NCBI GenBank assembly: GCA_900557695.1
Contig: USTP01000026.1
Location: 1-10,640, forward strand
DNA from: an uncultured Thermoanaerobacterales bacterium
Lineage (GTDB): Bacteria > Bacillota > Clostridia > Christensenellales > UBA1242
Length of the DNA: 10,640 nt
Direction: 5' to 3'
How positions within the stretch are numbered: the stretch's first letter is position 1; every line of letters begins with the position of its first letter. The translations under genes and the position numbers were made by a program. Under the pieces are notes generated by a model. That model made no database searches and had not been told where the DNA came from. It saw nothing but the letters and a program-made list of their open reading frames with translations. Positions 1 to 6,233 of the stretch are shown here, in pieces.

Positions 1-12
1 TATAAGAGACAG
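1..12. other. Residual Tn5/Nextera mosaic-end adapter (left)
   Basis: The first 12 bases, TATAAGAGACAG, are the 3' end of the 19-base Tn5 mosaic end used in Nextera tagmentation libraries. The full mosaic end lies in the opposite orientation at the right end of the window, which is how a tagmented fragment looks. This is technical sequence, and genomic sequence starts at about position 13. Confidence 0.93.
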
Positions 13-38
13 CTTTTATCTAATTCGTTAGCTTTCAT
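13..38 (-). CDS. 5' fragment of an unidentified gene, cut by the contig end
   Basis: On the minus strand an ATG at 38-36 is preceded by GAAGGAAATT (39-48), a good Shine-Dalgarno at normal spacing. It opens a frame reading MKANELDK before the adapter begins. The gene lies just downstream of the secF terminator, so it is probably the next gene on the same strand rather than part of the secDF operon. Eight residues are too few to identify a product. L29-type proteins begin with a similar MKANEL, but that resemblance is not enough and the context does not favour it. Confidence 0.5.
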
Positions 39-66
39 AATTTCCTTCACAATTTATTTTTTTAAC

Positions 67-107
67 AAAAAAACCCATGAAAGCAAGCACTAACTTCTTT
101 CAATGGG
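67..107 (-). terminator. Rho-independent terminator after secF
   Basis: CCCATGAAAG (74-83) pairs with CTTTCAATGGG (97-107) with a single bulged A. Read on the minus strand, the stem is followed directly by seven T (67-73). It lies 30 bases past the secF stop and closes the secD-secF unit. A T-run also follows on the plus strand (112-118), so it may work in both directions. Confidence 0.85.
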
Positions 108-136
108 CTTATTTTTTTGATTATTTATTAAACTAG

Positions 137-1159
137 CTATTTATTTTCTTCTTTTTTATCTTCTTCTTTCTTAGCTTTCTCTTTTTTAACTTTTTCTTTC
201 TTTGCTTTAGCCGCCAGTTTTTTTGCTGTTTCAGCAGGTGCAGGCGAGTTGTTTTTGCTTAACTTTAGTTTATCGTTTGTTGCTTTAAGCTCTAGTAAAT
301 ATTTATGCAACTCAATACCAAGAAGGTAGTATGAATAAACACAAACTGCTAAGCAAACAATAAGCGATAGTGCCGACAATGCAACATATCTAACAGGAGT
401 GCAAACAAGCACTATTGCCACAACCATTATAAGCACAGCAAACACAATTAGAGGTTTTATTACACCCCTTTTGCTAATTTCTACAAGTTCTGCAGTAGAT
501 AAACTCTCGTTGTGCTTTAATGCTGAGTTTTCTTTTATTCGCTCTAGCGTTAAAACAAGCGCAAACAAAACAAACACTATTCCACAAAGTATCACAATTA
601 AAGACACGAAGTTAATAGGAAGCCTTGTTATAATAAGCATAGCAACGCTAAGAAGCAATGTGTGGAGCAAGCTAATCATAAGCGAAAGCCCCGCAATAAT
701 GCCATATCTTATCCAGCCTGCAACAAACACAACCAAAAGCAGGCAAATTATTGACACACTTGTCCAAATAACTGCCCTATTTGTCACTGTTCCATTTATA
801 GTAGCAAACTCGGCAATATTAGCTTCGTCAATGCCAAGTTCTTCTGCAATTAGAGTTCTTATATCTGCCTCGTTTTCAATGCTTTTTTCTGCAACTCTAA
901 CAACAATCAAAGTGTCGGTATATTTGTCTTCAACAAACACTCTTTCACTTCTTAGATTATAGGTTTTTAAAACATCTTCAATTTTGTCTACCTGAGAACT
1001 AATATTTTCTTTAGAAGATACAGTTACCTCTATCTGCGTTCCCCCGCCTATGTCTGTTCCAAGGTTAATGCCAACTGTTAGCGATAAAACAACTGCAACA
1101 ACAATCACAACAAAAGAAATAACTGCATATAGCCAAAGAAGAGATTTTTGCTTTTTCAT
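137..1159 (-). CDS. secF: Protein translocase subunit SecF
   Basis: Inner-membrane partner of SecD. The SecDF complex assists late steps of SecYEG/SecA protein export on the outer face of the membrane. The protein has 340 residues: TM1 (about 8-30), a TDIGGGTQIEV segment (35-45) matching the family D-x-x-GG motif, an external domain to about 127, and five further TM segments between about 128 and 283. The ERIKEN motif (206-211) is the family's DRIREN.

Several conserved polar residues are changed. By alignment the ND pair before DRIREN is F199-A200, the D of the LLHD motif is T167, and the conserved Arg of the next helix is K235. The cytoplasmic tail from about 300 is a Lys/Glu run. The ATG follows the secD TAA with no gap and has a strong AAGGAGG inside the secD end, so the two are translationally coupled. 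Family assignment is sure; normal proton-coupled activity is doubtful. Confidence 0.93.
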   Translation of the reverse strand: MKKQKSLLWLYAVISFVVIVVAVVLSLTVGINLGTDIGGGTQIEVTVSSKENISSQVDKIEDVLKTYNLRSERVFVEDKYTDTLIVVRVAEKSIENEADIRTLIAEELGIDEANIAEFATINGTVTNRAVIWTSVSIICLLLVVFVAGWIRYGIIAGLSLMISLLHTLLLSVAMLIITRLPINFVSLIVILCGIVFVLFALVLTLERIKENSALKHNESLSTAELVEISKRGVIKPLIVFAVLIMVVAIVLVCTPVRYVALSALSLIVCLAVCVYSYYLLGIELHKYLLELKATNDKLKLSKNNSPAPAETAKKLAAKAKKEKVKKEKAKKEEDKKEENK

Positions 1160-2488
1160 TTACTTGTCCTCCTTAGCTTTAAGTTTGCTATCAAGCCTGT
1201 AAGGCTTGGTTGCTCCATCGTTAAAAGCCTCGAAAATTTTAATAAATCCTGGAAGCATAATTAGTGAACTAAATAGCGACAAGCATGAGAAAATGCAAGT
1301 GATTAAGCCAAACACTCTCAATTCCCCACTGGCTACTATTGCCACTATACCAAAAATGATTGTAAGGGCAATGCCAGTAGCTAGAATGCTAGCTATAGAT
1401 TTTTTAAAGCCACTTTCAAATGATGCAGCAATGGTTTTACCTTGCCTGTATTCTTCTTCAAATCTAGACACAAATATTAGCGATGATACAATTAAAATTA
1501 TGTAGCCAAAGGCAATTGCAATTAGGCTAGAAAAACTAATTTCTATCCAAGGCAAAGCCCAAATTAAAACAACAGCTATAATCGAGTCAAACAAAATTGC
1601 AATAAGCTCAAACAACCCTATAATTCCATATTTTATTGCCATATATGCAATACCAAGCACTAACGCAAACACGATCGCCAAAATTCCAACAACTTTTGTT
1701 ATTGAAGAGTTAAATCGTGAGCTAGCTGTATCTGCCGTCATGTTGCCATTTGTTAGAGTTGAACTCATGGTGTTAATAGTAACCGTGTCTGAATTTAAAG
1801 CAACTTCCATAGAGCCTAGTCTAACACGCATTGCAAAGTCTTCCGCACTATCATAGTCTGTAAAACTTAGAGGCATTGAAGATGACGCCGTTGCACTAGT
1901 TGAGTCAAAACTAGTCATAGTTTCCCCACCCATACAAACATAAATAGTTTCTGTTGCCTCTAAAAGCTCGGCATAGGCAGCCTCGCCAGCAGAGTTGAAG
2001 TTAACAACAACATAAACAGACGAGTTGTAGGTGTTAAGCTCAACGCTTTCAACATGGTCTTTACCATTTATATATGTATCGTCTTCGGATGAAGTGCTTC
2101 TAAGCTCAAACACACCAACGCCAATAGCCGATAGTAGCGAGTAGGAATCTTGTAGCGACCCGCCTTTTAAAGGATATCCTATTTCAATTCTAATTTTATC
2201 ATTATTTATAGCAAATATATTCGAGCCAGAATATCCTCTATCTTCCAAAACGCCTTTGATTGTGCTAATGCTTCTATTGATTTGGTTGGTTGTATACTCC
2301 CCGTCTAAATCATACTCAGCATAAACACCGCCACCAAGATCGGTAGACACATTGATAGAACCCAAAAGCGAAGTAAATGTGTAGGCACCAGAAGAGATTG
2401 GAACAAATGTAAACAAAGTTCCAATAACAGCTGCTATAACAATAAGTACAATAAATATTTTTGCTGTTTTCTTTTTTATGGGTTTCAT
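1160..2488 (-). CDS. secD: Protein translocase subunit SecD
   Basis: Larger subunit of the SecDF export-assisting complex. It has 442 residues, within the usual range for Gram-positive SecD and shorter than the E. coli protein. A basic N-terminus precedes TM1 (about 10-30). The TDLGGGVYAEYDL segment (49-61) replaces the usual DLxGG motif. The extracytoplasmic domain runs to about 260, then five TM helices to about 419 and a short basic tail.

The fourth-helix signature normally reads GMAVDANVLIFER. Here the segment ending SLIFVSR (336-342) has Val334 at the Asp position. Acidic residues do occur in the preceding helix (E294, D301) and might substitute, which is inference. The ATG has AAGGA about 10 bases upstream, and a promoter sits at 2525-2554. 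First gene of the secD-secF unit. Confidence 0.93.
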   Translation of the reverse strand: MKPIKKKTAKIFIVLIVIAAVIGTLFTFVPISSGAYTFTSLLGSINVSTDLGGGVYAEYDLDGEYTTNQINRSISTIKGVLEDRGYSGSNIFAINNDKIRIEIGYPLKGGSLQDSYSLLSAIGVGVFELRSTSSEDDTYINGKDHVESVELNTYNSSVYVVVNFNSAGEAAYAELLEATETIYVCMGGETMTSFDSTSATASSSMPLSFTDYDSAEDFAMRVRLGSMEVALNSDTVTINTMSSTLTNGNMTADTASSRFNSSITKVVGILAIVFALVLGIAYMAIKYGIIGLFELIAILFDSIIAVVLIWALPWIEISFSSLIAIAFGYIILIVSSLIFVSRFEEEYRQGKTIAASFESGFKKSIASILATGIALTIIFGIVAIVASGELRVFGLITCIFSCLSLFSSLIMLPGFIKIFEAFNDGATKPYRLDSKLKAKEDK

Positions 2489-2524
2489 GCTAATATCGTC
2501 CTTACATAAAATTCATTTTGTCTA

Positions 2525-2554
2525 ATTATACAATATCTCCCAAACCGAGGTCAA
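2525..2554 (-). promoter_or_regulatory. Promoter of secD-secF
   Basis: On the minus strand, TTGACC (2549-2554) and TATAAT (2525-2530) are separated by 18 bases, a near-consensus vegetative promoter. Transcription would start near 2518 and give a leader of about 30 bases containing the secD Shine-Dalgarno. It shows that secDF can be transcribed independently of the ruv-queA-tgt unit. Confidence 0.8.
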
Positions 2555-2710
2555 TCTTTTTTCAAAATTATTTAAAGCTTATCATATATTTTAAACTTTC
2601 CTATTTATATATATCGCCACGCCGCGTTTCGTCAAAGTTTGCACTAAAATAAAGTTATAAAATACATGCTATCTCCATATATATTTACCATAAAAGAAGG
2701 GAGTTAAACA

Positions 2711-3118
2711 ATGAGAACTAAAACTAAAAGCAAAGAAAGAAGTGAAGCCTCTTTGGCTATTTTAAAATATATAAAAAGCCTGCTTATATCTTTAATTATA
2801 ACTTTTGCCTGCATTATTTTATTCGCCTTTATTATTAAATGGTCATCACTGCCAGACAGCGTAATATCCCCCGTGAATTTGGTTATAAAAGGTGTTAGCG
2901 TTTTTGTGGGGGCACTTGTTTTAACTAAAAGTTCAACTAAGGGAATTGTTAAGGGGCTAATTTTTTCAGTTATTTACTCACTTGTTTCTTTTAGTGTATT
3001 TTCAATACTCGCAGGAGAGTTTGTTTTAGGGCTTGGGCTTGTTGCCGACTTCGCTTTCACAGCCGTTGTTGGCGCCATTGCTGGAATAATTGGAGTTAAT
3101 ATAAAAAAGAAAGCGTAA
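2711..3118 (+). CDS. TIGR04086-type four-helix membrane protein
   Basis: A 135-residue integral membrane protein of unknown function. A basic N-terminus (MRTKTKSKERSE) is followed by four hydrophobic segments at about 21-44, 50-71, 78-100 and 104-129, and a short KKKA end. The pattern of an exposed SLPDSVISP loop, a Gly-rich third segment and a closing AGIIGVN matches the small membrane family TIGR04086, commonly encoded next to yajC in Clostridia. The match is from memory of the family.

The ATG is supported by GGGAG seven bases upstream. It is the only plus-strand gene here, convergent with yajC and divergent from secD, whereas I would expect it to run with them. Location suggests a role near the Sec machinery, but nothing in the sequence shows a mechanism. 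Confidence 0.8.
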   Translation: MRTKTKSKERSEASLAILKYIKSLLISLIITFACIILFAFIIKWSSLPDSVISPVNLVIKGVSVFVGALVLTKSSTKGIVKGLIFSVIYSLVSFSVFSILAGEFVLGLGLVADFAFTAVVGAIAGIIGVNIKKKA

Positions 3119-3131
3119 TTGAAAAAATCAT

Positions 3132-3161
3132 AAAGGCACGGCTAATTTATAGCGTGCCTTT
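3132..3161 (+). terminator. Hairpin after the TIGR04086-type gene
   Basis: AAAGGCAC (3132-3139) pairs with GTGCCTTT (3154-3161), and GCTA (3141-3144) with TAGC (3150-3153), leaving one bulged G. The stem starts 13 bases past the plus-strand stop. Only a short T-run follows (TTTGTTG), so on its own it may be a partial terminator or a 3'-end protecting stem. Confidence 0.6.
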
Positions 3162-3162
3162 G

Positions 3163-3205
3163 TTGTAAAAGAACCCCCAGATAGTCTGGGGATTTTCTTT
3201 TACAA
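3163..3205. terminator. Long bidirectional terminator hairpin between convergent genes
   Basis: A GC-rich core, CCCCAGA (3175-3181) with TCTGGGG (3185-3191), has a three-base loop. It is extended by a perfect 11-bp outer arm, TTGTAAAAGAA (3163-3173) with TTCTTTTACAA (3195-3205). The core is followed by ATTTTCTTTT on the plus strand and by GTTCTTTT on the minus strand, so it can stop transcription from either side. Confidence 0.8.
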
Positions 3206-3206
3206 T

Positions 3207-3231
3207 AAAAAACCGCCTTACTGGCGGTTTT
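3207..3231 (-). terminator. Rho-independent terminator of yajC
   Basis: AAAACCGCC (3209-3217) pairs perfectly with GGCGGTTTT (3223-3231) around a TTACT loop. On the minus strand the stem ends in six T (3207-3212). It begins immediately after the yajC stop codon and ends the yajC transcript before the opposing gene. Confidence 0.88.
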
Positions 3232-3232
3232 A

Positions 3233-3841
3233 CTATTTACTTTTTGATTTTTTCTTGCTTTTATTTGAAGAGGCTTTTTCAGGTTCTTGAGTTTTGGCTT
3301 CGGCTTTAGTTTCTGGCTCAGCCTTTTCTGCCTTAACTTCTTCAGGTTCGTTACCTGTTTCTACATCCTGCTTTTCAGGCTCAACTACAACTGCCTCATT
3401 GCTACTAGCCTCATTTTTTTCCTGCTCTTCCGCTTTTTTATTCTTTTTGCCTTTTTGCTCTTTCTCTAGTTCTTCGGCAGTAGGCACATAGTTTGACTTC
3501 AAAACAGTTCCAACAGAAGCCATATCAAATTCCATTGTTGTTTTAGAACCCTTAGCCCCTGTTTCCAAAACGAAAGTTTGAATATCGCCCTTTGTGTTGA
3601 TTTTTGTTATCCTACCAATAACTCCACCTATTGTTCTAACCTCATCACCAACTCTTAGGCGCTCTACCATTTGATTATATTCTTTCATACGCCTTCTATT
3701 AGTGATTGATGGTAATACAAGCATTAAAACCACTAACACAATTAAAATCAAATAGATCCACCAAGACGAACCAGTGTTTGCAGGAGTGTCGGTGGTTGAG
3801 CCCGTGTCATTAGCTGCATCTAATAATATGTTATATAGCAT
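3233..3841 (-). CDS. yajC: YajC family preprotein translocase subunit with an extended charged tail
   Basis: Small membrane protein associated with the SecDF-SecYEG translocase. The 202-residue product has a short Thr/Asn-rich N-terminus, one TM helix (about 28-45) ending in a basic NRRR stop-transfer, and the family core with RVGDEVRTIGGVIGRI (63-78) and the following strands to about 118. That is a complete YajC of usual size.

Beyond it, residues 120-202 form a low-complexity Glu/Lys/Ala tail ending in SNKSKKKSKSK, about doubling the normal length of roughly 100. AAGGAG lies eight bases before the ATG. Upstream there is a probable promoter; downstream a strong terminator. yajC lies between tgt and secD, as usual, but is separated from secD by an inverted gene. 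Identity is secure; the tail's role is unknown. Confidence 0.92.
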   Translation of the reverse strand: MLYNILLDAANDTGSTTDTPANTGSSWWIYLILIVLVVLMLVLPSITNRRRMKEYNQMVERLRVGDEVRTIGGVIGRITKINTKGDIQTFVLETGAKGSKTTMEFDMASVGTVLKSNYVPTAEELEKEQKGKKNKKAEEQEKNEASSNEAVVVEPEKQDVETGNEPEEVKAEKAEPETKAEAKTQEPEKASSNKSKKKSKSK

Positions 3842-3872
3842 AGTTACATCTCCTTAAAGTTACAATACCTGT

Positions 3873-3902
3873 AGTTTAACACACGAATTCACTTAATCGC
3901 AA
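3873..3902 (-). promoter_or_regulatory. Probable promoter of yajC
   Basis: On the minus strand, TTGCGA (3897-3902) and TAAACT (3873-3878) are 18 bases apart, and the -10 is preceded by TGT, an extended -10 feature. The start would fall near 3866, about 25 bases before the yajC ATG. The -35 lies inside the palindrome at 3886-3909. No clear terminator separates yajC from tgt, so read-through from upstream is also possible. Confidence 0.5.
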
Positions 3903-3909
3903 GTGAATT
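3886..3909. promoter_or_regulatory. Perfect 9-bp inverted repeat over the yajC -35 region
   Basis: AATTCACTT (3886-3894) and AAGTGAATT (3901-3909) are exact inverted copies separated by AATCGC. The repeat overlaps the proposed -35 of yajC (3897-3902), the placing expected of a repressor operator. It could instead be a weak terminator for plus-strand transcription, as five T follow at 3908-3912, but no plus-strand gene enters from that side. Confidence 0.45.
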
Positions 3910-3973
3910 TTTGTAAAATAACGGCAATATTTAGAAAATATAATAGAAAACAATAAGGCTAAATTTTATTTTA

Positions 3974-5092
3974 CTACTTATCATAGCCAGTTTTTTTATA
4001 AAACTCATCTCTAAACTCAAGAAGCCTATCTTCCCTTATAGCCTTTTTAATTTCTTCCATTAAATGAATAAGGTATCTTAAATTATGTATACTAAGTAAC
4101 TGGCTGCCAAGTATTTCATCAACATTAAACAAGTGCCTTAAATATGCTTTTGTAAAATTTTTGCAAGTATAACAATCACACTCACTATCAAGTGGCGAAA
4201 AGTCTTCCTTATATTTGCCGTTTTTAACAACTATTTTACCAGCGCTTGTAAAAGCTGTACCATTTCTTGCAATTCTGGTTGGAAGAACGCAGTCAAACAT
4301 ATCTATTCCACGAATAACCCCTTCAACCAAACAGTCAGGGCTTCCAACCCCCATTAGATACCTCGCTTTATTTTCAGGATATTTTGGCGCAAGCACGTCA
4401 AGCATCTCATACATTTTTTCCTTGGGCTCGCCAACTGAAAGCCCACCAATCGAAAAACCAACTTTAACATATGGAAGTATTCCCTCAAGCGCTTTAAGCC
4501 TAAGGTCTGCAAATAAATTTCCTTGAACAATAGGAAATAAAACCTGATCGTCACGCTTATGATAGTTATAGCATCTAACAAGCCATTTTTGCGTTCGGTC
4601 TAAAGCTTGCCTTGCATACTCATATGAAACGCCATATGTAGAGCACTCATCAAAAGCCATAATAATATCTGAGCCTAGCTTGTTTTGCACCTCGATTGAC
4701 TTTTCGGGAGAGAAAAAATGCATGCTTCCATCTAGGTGCGACTTAAACTCAACCCCATCATCCGTGATTTTGTTTAAATCAGAAAGTGAAAAAACTTGAA
4801 ACCCACCACTATCTGTTAAGATTGGTTTATTATAATTTTGAAATTTATGAACCCCGCCAGCCTTTTCAACAAGGTCGGCACCAGGCCTTAAATATAAATG
4901 ATAGGTGTTATTTAAAATTATTTGCGCTCCAATTTCATCAAGTTCTCTTGGTTCTACCGCCTTAACAGTTGCCCTTGTTCCAACAGGCATAAAAACAGGC
5001 GTTTCTATTTCGCCATGCGGAGTTTTAAGCTTACCAATTCTTGCATATGTATTACTTGATTTTTCTTTAACTTCAAAGCTAAATTTGTCCAT
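3974..5092 (-). CDS. tgt: tRNA-guanine(34) transglycosylase
   Basis: Exchanges guanine 34 of GUN-anticodon tRNAs (Asp, Asn, His, Tyr) for preQ1, the committed step that puts the queuosine precursor into tRNA. At 372 residues it is full length for the bacterial family (about 375).

Visible motifs include TDSGGFQVFSL (93-103) with Asp94 as the base-binding/acid residue, the substrate loop GFSIGGLSVGE (212-222), and MFDCVLPTRIARNG (265-278) with nucleophile Asp267. The structural zinc site is C305-x-C307-x2-C310 with H336. All key residues are present. Start: ATG with AAAGGA about 11 bases upstream; an ATG closer to that site stops after three codons. It follows queA by 96 bases containing a hairpin. 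No queC, queD, queE or queF is in the window. Confidence 0.97.
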   Translation of the reverse strand: MDKFSFEVKEKSSNTYARIGKLKTPHGEIETPVFMPVGTRATVKAVEPRELDEIGAQIILNNTYHLYLRPGADLVEKAGGVHKFQNYNKPILTDSGGFQVFSLSDLNKITDDGVEFKSHLDGSMHFFSPEKSIEVQNKLGSDIIMAFDECSTYGVSYEYARQALDRTQKWLVRCYNYHKRDDQVLFPIVQGNLFADLRLKALEGILPYVKVGFSIGGLSVGEPKEKMYEMLDVLAPKYPENKARYLMGVGSPDCLVEGVIRGIDMFDCVLPTRIARNGTAFTSAGKIVVKNGKYKEDFSPLDSECDCYTCKNFTKAYLRHLFNVDEILGSQLLSIHNLRYLIHLMEEIKKAIREDRLLEFRDEFYKKTGYDK

Positions 5093-5135
5093 TATATAAA
5101 CATTCCTTTATGTTAAATTTTCAATTATTTTGCTT

Positions 5136-5167
5136 AAAGCGCAATAATTAGCCCGATTTTGCGCTTT
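5136..5167. other. Hairpin in the queA-tgt gap
   Basis: AAAGCGCAA (5136-5144) pairs perfectly with TTGCGCTTT (5159-5167) around a 14-base loop. In the direction of transcription (minus) no T-run follows, so it is not a standard terminator for queA. On the plus strand five T follow, but no gene is read that way. It may protect or help process the queA-tgt message, or shape tgt translation. Confidence 0.5.
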
Positions 5168-5188
5168 TTAAAACAATTTTTTGCGTTT

Positions 5189-6217
5189 TTATTCAAGAAA
5201 CATAACATCTCCAAAACTAAAAAATCTATACTTTTCTTTAACTGCCTCTTTATAAATTTCTAAAGTTTTTTCTTTACCAATAAACGCTGAAACAAGCATT
5301 ATAAGAGTGCTCTCTGGCAAGTGAAAATTAGTTATAATACTTTCAACAAATTTAAATTTATAACCAGGATAAATGAAAATATTGGTTTCTTTATTTGTTG
5401 GCAAAATCTCACCACTTTCGTTTGCCGCACTCTCTAGCGTTCTAACACTAGTTGTTCCAACAGCAATAATTCGCTTACCCTGCTTTTTATACTCGTTTAA
5501 TCTTTTGGCAACCTCTTTTGTTACAACAATTTTTTCGCTATGCATATGATGCTCTTCAATTTTTTCAACCTGAACAGGCCTAAAAGTTCCAAGCCCAACC
5601 TCAAGCAAAACCTCTTCAAATATAACACCTTTTGCTTTTAATCTATTTATTAGTTCGTCTGTGAAATGTAGCCCTGCAGTTGGTGCCGCACTAGAGCCAG
5701 GAATTTTTGAATAAACTGTTTGATATCTTTCCTTATCCTTAAGCTTTTTCTTTATATAAGGAGGAAGAGGCATTTCGCCAAGTTTATCGAGTTGTTCTTC
5801 CAGCGTTCCGTCTTTTACGCCAAAAACAATTTTTTTGCCTCCAATTTCTTCAATATTGTCAACAACCTCGGCTTGCAAATTTTCTGAAAAATCTACAATT
5901 GTTCCCACTGGAACTTTTTTGCCAGGCTTTGCTAGGGCCTCGTATGTGTTTAAATTTTCACACTTTAAAAGCAAAAACTCAATTTTAGCACCTGTTCCGC
6001 GTTTAACCCCATAAATCCTGGCAGGAATAACTCTTGTGTTGTTTATTACTAACACATCATTTTCGTCTAGATAATTTTCAATATCTCTGAAAATTTTATG
6101 CTCTATTTTGTCCTCTTTTCTAGAATAAATAAGAAGCCTAGAGCTATCTCTTGGATAAACAGGGTCTTGAGCTATAAGCTCTTCGGGTAAATCATAATAA
6201 AAGTCACTCGTTTTCAT
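5189..6217 (-). CDS. queA: S-adenosylmethionine:tRNA ribosyltransferase-isomerase
   Basis: Transfers and isomerises the ribosyl group of S-adenosylmethionine onto preQ1-modified tRNA, making epoxyqueuosine; it acts directly after Tgt. The 342 residues are close to the usual 340-356.

Family hallmarks in order: the N-terminal FYYDLPEELIAQDP (6-19) and RDSSRLL; VLVINNTRVIPARI (55-68), close to the family's NDTRVIPAR; GEMPLPPYI (147-155); the signature AAPTAGLHFT (177-186); GLGTFRPV (208-215); VGTTSVRTLES (253-263); and NFHLPESTLIMLVSAF (297-312). Nothing is missing. The ATG is 16 bases after the ruvB stop, with a weak purine-rich AGAGAG site, so translation may depend partly on ruvB. It pairs functionally with the downstream tgt. 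Confidence 0.97.
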   Translation of the reverse strand: MKTSDFYYDLPEELIAQDPVYPRDSSRLLIYSRKEDKIEHKIFRDIENYLDENDVLVINNTRVIPARIYGVKRGTGAKIEFLLLKCENLNTYEALAKPGKKVPVGTIVDFSENLQAEVVDNIEEIGGKKIVFGVKDGTLEEQLDKLGEMPLPPYIKKKLKDKERYQTVYSKIPGSSAAPTAGLHFTDELINRLKAKGVIFEEVLLEVGLGTFRPVQVEKIEEHHMHSEKIVVTKEVAKRLNEYKKQGKRIIAVGTTSVRTLESAANESGEILPTNKETNIFIYPGYKFKFVESIITNFHLPESTLIMLVSAFIGKEKTLEIYKEAVKEKYRFFSFGDVMFLE

Positions 6218-6233
6218 ATTTATATCTCTCTAT

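Noticed and set aside
399..962. Long open frame on the plus strand opposite secF, and similar ones elsewhere
   Set aside because: It lies wholly antisense to a clearly conserved membrane protein gene, and its Ser/Thr/Ile-rich translation is the usual mirror of hydrophobic codons. No ribosome site supports it.
3842..6233. A preQ1 riboswitch controlling queA or tgt
   Set aside because: I looked in the gaps before queA and tgt for the compact C-rich preQ1 aptamer followed by an A-rich stretch and saw none. queA lies only 16 bases after ruvB, and these genes use rather than make preQ1.
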